Below are positions 54,546 to 62,866 of a DNA stretch of 64,000 nucleotides, one piece after another. The stretch's first letter is position 1, and each line of letters opens with the position of its first letter. Below the pieces are notes generated by a model. The model searched no databases. It saw only the letters and a list, made by a program, of their open reading frames with translations, and was not told the DNA's origin. The position numbers were made by a program, and so were the translations under genes. Origin of the DNA: Neisseria sp. (GTDB taxonomy: Bacteria; Pseudomonadota; Gammaproteobacteria; Burkholderiales; Neisseriaceae); contig NZ_JAUMUI010000009.1 in assembly GCF_030530745.1 (NCBI RefSeq), positions 1 through 64,000 on the forward strand. Direction: 5' to 3'.

Positions 54546-54573
54546 AAGCTCACACAGAATTAAAAGGATAAAA

Positions 54574-55701
54574 ATGAACGAAAATCCGCTGCCGGCCAAA
54601 GAAGAAATCTATTCATTACTGAAAACACTCAACAAATACAAAGGCTCCGACCTTTTCATCACCGCCAACTTTCCGCCGGCCATGAAGCTCGACGGCAAAA
54701 TCACACGCATCACCGAAACCCCGCTCACACCCGAGCGCTGCATGGAAATCGCCTTTTCGATTATGTCGCCCAAACAGATGGACGAATTCATGAACACCAA
54801 CGAATGCAACTTCGCCATCAGCCTGCCCGACACCAGCCGTTTCCGCGTCAACGCCATGGTTCAGCGCGGCGCCACCGCCCTCGTATTCCGCACCATCACC
54901 AGCAACATCCCCAAATTTGAAACGCTCAACCTGCCGCCCGTTTTACAGCAAATCGCCATGCAGAAACGCGGCCTGGTAATTTTCGTGGGCGGCACCGGTT
55001 CGGGCAAATCCACCTCGCTGGCTTCAATGATTGACTACCGCAACGAAAACAGCCACGACCACATCATCACCATCGAAGACCCTATCGAATTCGTGCACCA
55101 GCACAAAAACTGCATCATCACCCAGCGCGAAGTGGGCGTAGACACCGAAAACTGGTTCGCCGCCCTGAAAAACACCCTCCGCCAGGCACCCGACGTGATA
55201 CTGATCGGCGAAATCCGCGACCGTGAAACCATGGACTACGCCATCGCCTTTGCCGAAACCGGCCACCTGTGCATGGCCACCCTGCACGCCAACAGCACCA
55301 ACCAGGCACTCGACCGCATCATCAATTTCTTCCCCGAAGAGCGCCGCGTGCAGCTCTTAACCGACCTTTCGCTCAACCTGCAAGCCTTCATCTCGCAGCG
55401 CCTGATTCCGCGCGAAGGCGGCAAAGGCCGCGTAGCCGCCGTGGAAGTGCTGCTCAACTCGCCGCTGATTGCCGAACTGATCCACAACGGCGACGTGCAC
55501 TCGATTAAAGAAATCATGAAAAAATCGCAGAGCATGGGCATGCAAACCTTCGACCAAGCCTTATACGAGCTGTATGAAAACGGCCATATCAGCTTTCAAG
55601 ACGCCGTCAAAAACGCCGATTCCGCCCACGACCTGCGCCTCGACATCCAACTGCGCAGCCGCCGCGCCCAAAACGCAGGGCCGGATCTGGAGCTGATTTA
55701 A
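54574..55701 (+). CDS. pilU: Type IV pilus retraction ATPase (PilU type)
   Basis: A 375-residue hexameric ATPase of the PilT/PilU class, used for pilus retraction and DNA uptake. Walker A is FVGGTGSGKSTS; the Asp box is ITIEDPIEF, Walker B is VILIGEIRDRETM and the His box is GHLCMATLHAN. Compared with PilT it has a longer C-terminus (MGMQTFDQALYELYENGHISFQDAVKNADSAHDLRLDIQL), typical of PilU. No pilT is next to it. The promoter region is occupied by a MITE-like copy. The ATG has AAAAGGA upstream. Confidence 0.9.
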   Translation: MNENPLPAKEEIYSLLKTLNKYKGSDLFITANFPPAMKLDGKITRITETPLTPERCMEIAFSIMSPKQMDEFMNTNECNFAISLPDTSRFRVNAMVQRGATALVFRTITSNIPKFETLNLPPVLQQIAMQKRGLVIFVGGTGSGKSTSLASMIDYRNENSHDHIITIEDPIEFVHQHKNCIITQREVGVDTENWFAALKNTLRQAPDVILIGEIRDRETMDYAIAFAETGHLCMATLHANSTNQALDRIINFFPEERRVQLLTDLSLNLQAFISQRLIPREGGKGRVAAVEVLLNSPLIAELIHNGDVHSIKEIMKKSQSMGMQTFDQALYELYENGHISFQDAVKNADSAHDLRLDIQLRSRRAQNAGPDLELI

Positions 55702-55944
55702 CCCGTTTGCCGCATCCGTGCCAACGGGTAAACACCGCAAAGGCCGTCTGAAAAAACACCCTGTTCTTTCCAGGCAGCCCCAAACGCCCGCAGCCGCAAA
55801 TTCACCGCCCCGCTATTTTAACCCCACCCCGTGTGTGATATACTCATCGGCTGAACTTCATTTCCGATTTCCGAACATCCGAAACAGGCCACCCTGCCCG
55901 TTTCGCCAATTAACAAACAAACTTATATTCAATAAGGGCTTACG

Positions 55945-57255
55945 ATGAGCGTAACTGTAGAAACTTTAGAAAATCTGGAACGCAAAGTAGTGTTGTCTCT
56001 GCCGTGGGGCGAAATCAACGCAGAAACCGACAAACGCTTGCAGCAAACCCAACGCCGCGTGAAAATCGACGGCTTCCGCCCGGGTAAAGCGCCTCTGAAA
56101 ATGGTGGCTTCCATGTATGGCGCAAGCGTGCAAAACGATGTGCTCAACGAGCTTGTGCAAAAAGCATTCTACGACGTTGCAGTCGCCCAAAACCTGAAAG
56201 TGGCCGGCTTCCCCCGCTTTGAAGGCATTGAAGAGCAAGACGACGAAAACAGCTTCAAAATCGCCGCCGTGTTTGAAGTGTTCCCCGAAATCACCGTAGG
56301 CGATTTGTCTGCCCAGGAAGTGGAGAAAGTAACCGCAGAAGTGGGTGATGCAGAAGTGGACAAAACCGTTGAAATCCTGCGCAAGCAGCGCACCCGCTTC
56401 GACCACGTCGAGCGTGAAGCCCAAAACGGCGACCGCGTGATTATCGACTTCGAAGGCAAAATCGACGGCACCCCGTTCGACGGCGGCAGTGCGCAAAACT
56501 ACCCCTTCGTTTTGGGTAACGGCCAAATGCTGCCCGAATTCGAAGCCGGCGTATTGGGTCTGAAGGAAGGCGAAAGCAAAGACGTTGAAGTAACTTTCCC
56601 CGAAGACTACCACGGCAAAGACGTGGCCGGTAAAACCGCCGTATTCGCTATCAGCCTGAAAAACGTATCTGCCCCCACCCTGCCCGAAGTAGACGAGCAA
56701 TTTGCCAAAGCCTTGGGCATCGCCGACGGCGACGTAGCCAAAATGCGCGAAGAAGTACGCAAAAACGTGGCCCGCGAAGTGGCGCGCCGCACCGAGGGCC
56801 AAACCAAAGATTCGGTGATGGAAGCCCTGCTGAAAGCCACTGAAGTGCAGCTGCCCAAAGTGTTGGTTGACGACGAAGCCGCCCGCTTGGCCGATGAAAT
56901 GAAACAGAATTTCACCAACCAAGGCATGGCCGATGCCGCCAAATTGGATCTGCCTGCCGACATGTTCAAAGAACAGGCCGAGCGCCGCGTGGCTTTGGGT
57001 CTGATTTTGGCCAAACTGGTCGACGACAACAAGCTGGAACCGACCGAAGAGCAAATCAAAGCCGTGGTAAGCGATTTCGCCGAAAGCTACGAAGACCCGC
57101 AGGAAGTTATCGACTGGTATTTCGCCGACAAACAGCGTCTGCAAGGCCCCACTTCCCTGGCCGTTGAAGCCAACGTGGTAGAATTCGTATTAGGCAAAGC
57201 CAAAGTAAACGAAAAAGTTTTGTCGTTCGACGAAGTGATGGGCGCACAGGCCTAA
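55945..57255 (+). CDS. tig: Trigger factor
   Basis: Ribosome-bound chaperone and peptidyl-prolyl isomerase of 436 residues. The ribosome-binding signature is GFRPGKAPLKMV near residue 46. The FKBP-type domain follows (NGDRVIIDFEGKIDGTPFDGG, then VLGLKEGESKDVEVTFPEDYHGKDVAGKTAVF), and the C-terminal helical arms make up the rest. It lies upstream of clpP, the usual order. A terminator and a CREE follow. Confidence 0.96.
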   Translation: MSVTVETLENLERKVVLSLPWGEINAETDKRLQQTQRRVKIDGFRPGKAPLKMVASMYGASVQNDVLNELVQKAFYDVAVAQNLKVAGFPRFEGIEEQDDENSFKIAAVFEVFPEITVGDLSAQEVEKVTAEVGDAEVDKTVEILRKQRTRFDHVEREAQNGDRVIIDFEGKIDGTPFDGGSAQNYPFVLGNGQMLPEFEAGVLGLKEGESKDVEVTFPEDYHGKDVAGKTAVFAISLKNVSAPTLPEVDEQFAKALGIADGDVAKMREEVRKNVAREVARRTEGQTKDSVMEALLKATEVQLPKVLVDDEAARLADEMKQNFTNQGMADAAKLDLPADMFKEQAERRVALGLILAKLVDDNKLEPTEEQIKAVVSDFAESYEDPQEVIDWYFADKQRLQGPTSLAVEANVVEFVLGKAKVNEKVLSFDEVMGAQA

Positions 57256-57285
57256 CCGCGCCTGAGGCCGTCTGAACCCCGCAAC

Positions 57286-57324
57286 AAGCACCGAAGCAGC
57301 CTTCCGCGCTTTGGTGCTTTTTAT
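57286..57324 (+). terminator. Intrinsic terminator after tig
   Basis: AAGCACCGAAGC and GCTTTGGTGCTT form a stem with one G-U pair and a 10-nt loop, followed by TTTTAT. It runs into the left end of the CREE. Confidence 0.85.
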
Positions 57325-57427
57325 AGCGGGTTAAATTTAAAATAGTACGGCGTTACCTCGCCTTGCCGTACTACCTGCACTGTCTGCGGCGCATCGCCTT
57401 GTCCTATTTTAAATTTAACCCTCTATA
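57322..57427. mobile_element. Correia-type repeat element (CREE) upstream of clpP
   Basis: A 106-bp element whose ends TATAGCGGGTTAAATTTAAA and, inverted, TATAGAGGGTTAAATTTAAA match the Correia consensus closely. It lies 26 nt upstream of clpP, so it could supply or modulate the clpP promoter or be cut by RNase III in the transcript. Confidence 0.9.
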
Positions 57428-57453
57428 CTGAATATTCCGATAAGGAGAACAAG

Positions 57454-58077
57454 ATGATTCCCGATATCCGCAACGGCTACCTGGTACCCACCGTTATCGA
57501 ACAAAGCGGCCGCGGCGAGCGCGCTTTCGACATTTATTCGCGCCTGCTCAAAGAGCGCATCGTGTTTCTGGTGGGGCCGGTAAACGACGACAGCGCCAAT
57601 CTGGTGGTGGCGCAACTGCTGTTTTTGGAAAGCGAAAACCCCGATAAAGATATTTTTCTGTATATCAACTCGCCCGGCGGTTCGGTAACCGCGGGCATGT
57701 CGATTTACGACACCATGAATTTCATCAAGCCCGACGTTTCCACCCTGTGCTTGGGCCAGGCCGCCAGCATGGGGGCGTTTCTGCTGTCGGCAGGCACCAA
57801 AGGCAAACGCTTCGCCCTGCCCAACAGCCGCGTGATGATACACCAGCCGCTGATCAGCGGCGGCTTGGGCGGCCAAGCTTCCGACATCGAAATTCACGCC
57901 CGCGAGCTTTTGAAACTGAAAGACAAACTCAACCGCCTGCTGGCACAACACAGCGGCCAGGACTTGGCCAAGGTAGAACGCGACACAGACCGTGATAACT
58001 ATATGTCGGCAGAAGAGGCGCAAGAATACGGCCTGATCGATCAAGTGTTGACCGACCGCGCCGGCATCAAACTGTAA
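57454..58077 (+). CDS. clpP: ATP-dependent Clp protease proteolytic subunit
   Basis: Serine protease subunit of 207 residues that degrades unfolded and tagged proteins with ClpX or ClpA. The nucleophile is the Ser in [12 protein letters not shown], the His lies in NSRVMIHQP, and the Asp lies in [11 protein letters not shown]. The ATG at 57454 has AAGGAG upstream. It is preceded by tig and a CREE. No clpX follows: an uptake-sequence terminator and murJ come next. Confidence 0.97.
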   Translation: MIPDIRNGYLVPTVIEQSGRGERAFDIYSRLLKERIVFLVGPVNDDSANLVVAQLLFLESENPDKDIFLYINSPGGSVTAGMSIYDTMNFIKPDVSTLCLGQAASMGAFLLSAGTKGKRFALPNSRVMIHQPLISGGLGGQASDIEIHARELLKLKDKLNRLLAQHSGQDLAKVERDTDRDNYMSAEEAQEYGLIDQVLTDRAGIKL

Positions 58078-58083
58078 TGTTTT

Positions 58084-58119
58084 TTTCAGACGGCCTCTAT
58101 CCAAGCAGGCCGTCTGAAA
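58084..58119. terminator. Inverted uptake-sequence pair after clpP
   Basis: Arms TTTCAGACGGCCT and AGGCCGTCTGAAA with a 10-nt loop, 6 nt beyond the stop. Confidence 0.75.
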
Positions 58120-58165
58120 CCGAAAACATGCAGTTATAGTCAACCAACTTAATAAAAAGTACACT

Positions 58166-58240
58166 CGTCATACTCGGGCTTGACCCGAGTATCTTAAATT
58201 TCACTAACATGAGATGCCCTGATCAAATCCGAGCATGACG
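58166..58240. repeat. Palindromic 75-bp repeat, copy 3
   Basis: Arms CGTCATACTCGGGCTTGACC... and a more diverged complement (GATCAAATCCGAGCATGACG). It is in the gap between clpP and murJ. Confidence 0.78.
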
Positions 58241-58335
58241 GAACTGTTATCAAGTAAATGGTTTAACTATACTGACTGCCCGGCAGATACTTTTCAGACG
58301 GCCTCAACGCTTTTTATCCCACCTAAGAAACCATC

Positions 58336-59883
58336 ATGAACCTACTCGGCGCGCTGGCGAAAGTCGGCAGTTTAACCATGGTGTCGCGCATACTCGGCTT
58401 TGTGCGCGATACGATTATCGCCCGCACCTTCGGCGCAGGCATGGCCACGGATGCGTTTTTCGTGGCGTTCAAACTGCCCAACCTGCTGCGGAGGGTGTTT
58501 GCCGAAGGTGCGTTCGCGCAGGCTTTCGTGCCGATTCTGGCAGAATACCGGCAAACCCGTTCCGAAGAAGCCACGCGCGAATTTATCCGCCATGTGGCGG
58601 GTATGCTGTCGTTTATTCTGGTTATCGTTACCGCCGCCGGCATTCTCGCCGCACCGTGGGTGATTTACGCTTCCGCGCCGGGCTTTGTTAAAGAAGCCGA
58701 CAAATTCCAACTTTCCGTTGAGCTGCTGCGTATCACTTTTCCCTATATCTTATTGATTTCTCTTTCTTCTTTTGTCAGCTCGATACTCAACACCTACCAT
58801 AAGTTCAGCATTCCCGCAGTTACCCCCACGCTGCTGAACGTGTCGTTTATCGTGTCTGCGCTGTTTTTCGTGCCCTATTTCGATCCGCCGGTTATGGCAC
58901 TGGCGTGGGCGGTATTTGCGGGCGGCCTGCTGCAACTGGGCTTCCAACTGCCGTGGCTGGCGAAACTGGGTTTCTTAAAACTGCCTAAACTCAATATGAA
59001 GGATGCGGCGGTCAGCCGTGTGATGAAGCAAATGGCGCCTGCGATCTTGGGCGTGAGCGTGGCGCAGATTTCGCTGGTTATCAACACCATTTTTGCCTCG
59101 TTTCTGCAATCCGGCAGCGTGTCGTGGATGTATTACGCCGACCGCCTGATGGAGCTGCCCACCGGCGTGCTCGGTGCCGCGCTGGGCACGATTCTGCTGC
59201 CCACCCTGTCGAAACACGCCGCCGGCGACAACCCGCAGGCATTTTCCGGCCTGCTCGACTGGGGCCTGCGCCTGTGTATGCTGTTGGCCATGCCGGCAGC
59301 GGTGGGGCTGGCCGTGCTGTCGTTTCCGCTCATCGCCACGCTGTTTATGTATAAGGAATTCACGATCAACGATGCACTGATGACGCAAAACGCGCTGATT
59401 GCCTATTCGTTCGGCTTAATCGGCCTGATTATGATTAAGGTGCTGGCGCCCGGCTTCTATGCGCGCCAAAACATTAAAACGCCAGTGAAAATCGCCGTGT
59501 TCACGCTGGTTTGCACCCAGTTGATGAACTTGGTTTTCATCGGCCCGCTGAAGCATACCGGCTTGGCGCTCGCCATCGGTTTGGGCGCGTGTTTGAACGC
59601 AGGGCTGCTGTATTACCTGCTGCGCAAACATGATATTTACCAACCCGGCGCAGGCTGGGCGGCGTTTCTCGCCAAACTCACGGTTGCGCTGGTGATAATG
59701 GGCGGCAGTTTGTGGCTGGCGCAGGCGCAAACTTACCTGCCGTTGCAATGGGTTAATGTTGCCGGCTGGCAGAAAGCCTTGCAGCTTTTGGGCTTGGTAA
59801 CTTTCGGAGCGGTTCTGTATTTCGCCTCTCTGGCACTGATGGGGTTCCGCCCCCGTCATTTCAAACGTTCGGAACAACCGTAA
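58336..59883 (+). CDS. murJ: Lipid II flippase MurJ
   Basis: A 515-residue membrane protein with about 14 helices that moves the peptidoglycan precursor lipid II across the inner membrane. Conserved N-terminal segments are [16 protein letters not shown] and [17 protein letters not shown], which include the essential Arg residues. It appears as a single gene, with a 250-nt gap upstream containing the palindromic repeat. Confidence 0.95.
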   Translation: MNLLGALAKVGSLTMVSRILGFVRDTIIARTFGAGMATDAFFVAFKLPNLLRRVFAEGAFAQAFVPILAEYRQTRSEEATREFIRHVAGMLSFILVIVTAAGILAAPWVIYASAPGFVKEADKFQLSVELLRITFPYILLISLSSFVSSILNTYHKFSIPAVTPTLLNVSFIVSALFFVPYFDPPVMALAWAVFAGGLLQLGFQLPWLAKLGFLKLPKLNMKDAAVSRVMKQMAPAILGVSVAQISLVINTIFASFLQSGSVSWMYYADRLMELPTGVLGAALGTILLPTLSKHAAGDNPQAFSGLLDWGLRLCMLLAMPAAVGLAVLSFPLIATLFMYKEFTINDALMTQNALIAYSFGLIGLIMIKVLAPGFYARQNIKTPVKIAVFTLVCTQLMNLVFIGPLKHTGLALAIGLGACLNAGLLYYLLRKHDIYQPGAGWAAFLAKLTVALVIMGGSLWLAQAQTYLPLQWVNVAGWQKALQLLGLVTFGAVLYFASLALMGFRPRHFKRSEQP

Positions 59884-60250
59884 CCAGAAAACTTATCTGC
59901 CGAAACCTTTCAAAATCCGCCTAGGCCGTCTGAAAAAAGCAGTATATGACGTTTGTTTTGACACTATAGGTTGAATTGATAAGATTTATAGAATTATAAA
60001 ATCCTTCTTTTTTAAATATCAGGCCGATATTTACGCTGAGTTTCCCCGATATCCGTTTCGGTTGAAACCCCGCTGTTTATGGCGGTAAAATTTGATTTTA
60101 CTGATAAGGGTTCAATCTTCCCAAAATCATGACAACACTCAGGCGGCACTTTGAAATTTGTCGTTCCGTGTATCGTTCATTCACAATTTACCGGTCATTA
60201 CGAAGCCTTTGGTTTCGGCCGTATATTCCAACCCACCACAAGGAAACCGG
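59884..60250. other. Intergenic region between murJ and the antiporter gene
   Basis: About 370 bases. It holds one uptake sequence at 59924, an AT-rich stretch (59940-60030), and the repeated promoter cassette at 60062-60091. No gene is supported; the open frame from 60158 overlaps the antiporter signal region and is not used. Confidence 0.6.
60062..60091 (+). promoter_or_regulatory. Predicted promoter, second copy of the cassette at 32219
   Basis: TTGAAA (-35) and TAAAAT (-10, 60086-60091) with an 18-nt spacer. The sequence from here to 60128 is similar to 32219-32285, upstream of the OmpA-domain gene, but has CCCCGC where that copy has a C9 run. Confidence 0.55.
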
Positions 60251-61672
60251 ATGCGTTTACCAACCGCACTGCTGCCCCTGCTGGCCGCAGCACCGCTGCC
60301 CGCCGCAGCCGCTTCGCCCGACGGCGCAAGCTTGAGCCTGTTATGGGGCATACCGTTTGTTTTAATCCTACTCTCCATCGCAACGGGCCCGCTGTTTTTT
60401 GCCACCACATGGCATCACCATTTCGGCAAAATTACCGCCTTACTGACGGTTTCGTTTCTGATTCCGTTTACCTTTGCATTCGGTTTCGGTGAAACTGCCC
60501 ACGCGCTCGCTCATGCACTGGTGGCCGAATATATCCCGTTTATCATTCTGCTGTTTGCACTCTACACCATTTCCGGCGGTATTTTGGTATGGGGTAACCT
60601 GCACGGCAGCCCGCGCCTGAACACTACCCTCTTGGCCGTCGGTACCGTACTGGCCTCAATAATGGGCACTACCGGCGCAGCCATGCTGCTGATCCGCCCG
60701 CTTCTGAGGGCTAACGACAACCGCAGGCACCGTGTGCATGTGGTGGTTTTCTTTATTTTCCTGGTGGCCAATATCGGCGGCGGCCTCACACCGCTGGGCG
60801 ATCCGCCGCTGTTTTTGGGCTTTTTGAAAGGCGTGGATTTCGTCTGGACGCTTCAGCATATGCTGGTGCCCGTGGCGTTAAGCTCAGCCGCACTGCTGAC
60901 CCTGTTTTATTTTCTCGACCGCCACTATTTCGCCCAAGAAGACGAACTGCTCAGCCACGATCCGTCTCCCGACAGCCCGCTGAAACTGTTCGGCAAATGG
61001 AATTTCCTGCTGCTGGCCGGCGTGGTGTCCGCCGTTTTGATGTCGGGTTTATGGAAACCGCAACACCCCGGCATCGATATTTTAGGCACCCCCTACCTGC
61101 TGCCCAACCTGCTGCGTGATGCCGCACTTTTGGTTTTGGCGGGTATTTCCCTTGCCATCACACCCAAGCAGGTGCGCGCGGGTAACGAATTCAACTGGGA
61201 GCCGATACTTGAAGTGGGCAAGCTCTTTTTGGGCATCTTCATCACCATCGCACCGGTTATCGCCATCTTACAGGCAGGTGAAGCAGGCGCCTTTGCAGGC
61301 CTGATTTCACTGGTGCACGACAGTGGCGGCAGGCCCGTTAACGCCATGTATTTTTGGATGACCGGCCTCTTGTCTGCCTTTTTAGACAACGCCCCCACCT
61401 ATTTGGTATTTTTCAACATGGCCGGCGGCGACGCCCAGGCTTTGATGAACGGCCGGCTGTTCCACACCCTGCTGGCCATATCGATGGGCTCAGTGTTTAT
61501 GGGCGCACTCAGCTACATCGGCAACGCACCCAACTTTATGGTGAAGGCAATCGCCGAACAGCGCAAAGTGCCCATGCCCGGTTTTTTCGGCTATATGGCT
61601 TGGTCGTTCGGCATCCTCGTTCCGCTTTTTGCAGTGCATACCTTTATTTTCTTTGTGTGGCAGTTGTTTTAA
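60251..61672 (+). CDS. Sodium/proton antiporter, NhaD type
   Basis: A 473-residue inner-membrane protein of the NhaD/citrate-transporter-like superfamily with about 12 helices and a hydrophobic, signal-like N-terminus (MRLPTALLPLLAAAPLPAAAA). Family blocks are MGTTGAAMLLIRPLLRAN, NIGGGLTPLGDPPLFLGFLKGV and FLDNAPTYLVFFNMAGG. It should exchange Na+ or Li+ for H+ at high pH or salt. I use ATG 60251 with AAGGAAA ahead, not the frame from 60158. Its stop is 45 nt from a MITE-like element. Confidence 0.88.
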   Translation: MRLPTALLPLLAAAPLPAAAASPDGASLSLLWGIPFVLILLSIATGPLFFATTWHHHFGKITALLTVSFLIPFTFAFGFGETAHALAHALVAEYIPFIILLFALYTISGGILVWGNLHGSPRLNTTLLAVGTVLASIMGTTGAAMLLIRPLLRANDNRRHRVHVVVFFIFLVANIGGGLTPLGDPPLFLGFLKGVDFVWTLQHMLVPVALSSAALLTLFYFLDRHYFAQEDELLSHDPSPDSPLKLFGKWNFLLLAGVVSAVLMSGLWKPQHPGIDILGTPYLLPNLLRDAALLVLAGISLAITPKQVRAGNEFNWEPILEVGKLFLGIFITIAPVIAILQAGEAGAFAGLISLVHDSGGRPVNAMYFWMTGLLSAFLDNAPTYLVFFNMAGGDAQALMNGRLFHTLLAISMGSVFMGALSYIGNAPNFMVKAIAEQRKVPMPGFFGYMAWSFGILVPLFAVHTFIFFVWQLF

Positions 61673-61716
61673 AACCCGCCGAAAAAGCAGAAGCCTCAAA
61701 CTTGCCACCGGCAGCT

Positions 61717-61905
61717 TAGGGAGTGTAGTCAGAAGGCTTGCGAAGCGGTTTTTTGAGGAAAAATCCGCAGATGCAAGGCAAAAAGCGCAGCAAGATTGGA
61801 CATCTTGCGAGCATTTTAGCTTCGCAAGTCCGCTACGCTACCTAACGCCGCAGATGCGGATTTTAACCAAAAATACCGCCGCAACGCGGCCGACTACACT
61901 CCCTA
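61717..61905. mobile_element. MITE-like element, copy 4
   Basis: A 189-bp copy almost identical in the core to copy 1, with TA at both ends and inverted ends TAGGGAGTGTAGTC. It lies between the convergent antiporter and aroD genes. Its last bases, C plus the TA, form the TAG stop codon of aroD. Confidence 0.8.
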
Positions 61906-62658
61906 ACCCGCCAAAATATTCAAAACCGCACGCAAATCATTGGCATTTATCTGCCCCGGCGCCGATGCCTTTTCCGCTGCGCCGAACGTCATCGCCGAAC
62001 CGAATGCTTCTCCCGCCAAACGGCTGATCACACCGGTTTTGCCCATCGCCACCGTAACCAGCGGCTGCTTCGCATAATGGCGGAACATCGTTTGCGTGGC
62101 ATCGAGCAGCACCAGCACATCGGCGGGCGACTGCGGCATCACTGCGATTTTGCAGATATCCGCCCCCCAATCCTGCATGGTTTGCAGGCGCGCGATAATG
62201 TCTTCTTTCGGCGGCGTTTCATAAAAATCATGGTTGCACAACAACGCCGCCACACCCTGCGCCTTAGCCAGCGCCACCGTTTCCTTCACCTCTGCATCAC
62301 CCGCAAACAGCTCGATATCGACAATATCCGCCAAGCCCGAGCGTATGGCCGCCTGCACCAGCGCAAAATAAACCTCTTGAGAAACCGGGCATTCGCCCCC
62401 CTCTTCCGCCCGCCTGAACGTAAACAGCAGCGGCGTATCGGGCAGCGCTGCGCGCACCTGCCGCAAACAATCCATCACATAACCCGCATCGGCCGCCCGC
62501 TCAAGAAAGTCCGCGCGGAACTCCACCACATCGAAACTCAAACCCTGCAAATCCTGCAAAGCCGCTTGCAGGCCGTCTGAATCTTTTGCCACCAACGGCA
62601 CGGCGATTTTCGGGCTGCCCTCGCCCAAAACGGTATTTTTGATTTTTACGGTGTTCAT
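61903..62658 (-). CDS. aroD: 3-Dehydroquinate dehydratase, type I
   Basis: Third step of the shikimate pathway. It has 251 residues. It has EFRADFLE, the catalytic His in CNHDFYETPP, and the Schiff-base Lys in DICKIAVMP. The C-terminus reads ...AVLNILAG and its TAG stop is supplied by the edge of the MITE-like element, so the native end may have been a few bases different. An uptake sequence is embedded near 62570. It is the class I enzyme, not the small type II form. Confidence 0.95.
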   Translation of the reverse strand: MNTVKIKNTVLGEGSPKIAVPLVAKDSDGLQAALQDLQGLSFDVVEFRADFLERAADAGYVMDCLRQVRAALPDTPLLFTFRRAEEGGECPVSQEVYFALVQAAIRSGLADIVDIELFAGDAEVKETVALAKAQGVAALLCNHDFYETPPKEDIIARLQTMQDWGADICKIAVMPQSPADVLVLLDATQTMFRHYAKQPLVTVAMGKTGVISRLAGEAFGSAMTFGAAEKASAPGQINANDLRAVLNILAG

Positions 62659-62817
62659 GTTATTCCTTAAAATGATAAAACAACGGTTTTCAGACGGCCT
62701 GATGTCCGGCTTTCATAATGCTAACGGTGTTTCGTGCAGAGTGTAAAGCCGCCGCCCGCCGCAACGCAGCCTGAACCGCCTGCAATACATGGTAAAATAC
62801 CGCCGTTTCCCAACCGC

Positions 62818-62846
62818 AGGCCGTCTGAAAACCTTTCAGACGGCCT
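62818..62846. repeat. Inverted DNA uptake sequence pair upstream of mfd
   Basis: Thirteen-bp arms AGGCCGTCTGAAA and complement with a 3-nt loop, 20 nt ahead of the mfd start. Being 5' to the gene, it may limit read-through into mfd. Confidence 0.72.
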
Positions 62847-62866
62847 AAACTGCTGCCAATAACGAT

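Noticed and set aside
55966-57144. 392-codon open frame opposite tig
   Set aside because: It is a shadow of the GC-rich tig gene; the product is Phe/His-rich and like nothing known.
43849-58240. CRISPR array from the spaced palindromic repeats
   Set aside because: The three copies are kilobases apart with no regular spacing and no cas genes.
60158-60250. Longer N-terminus for the NhaD-type antiporter (starting at 60158)
   Set aside because: The ATG at 60251 has a good ribosome site and opens directly into a hydrophobic N-terminus; the extension has no conserved character.
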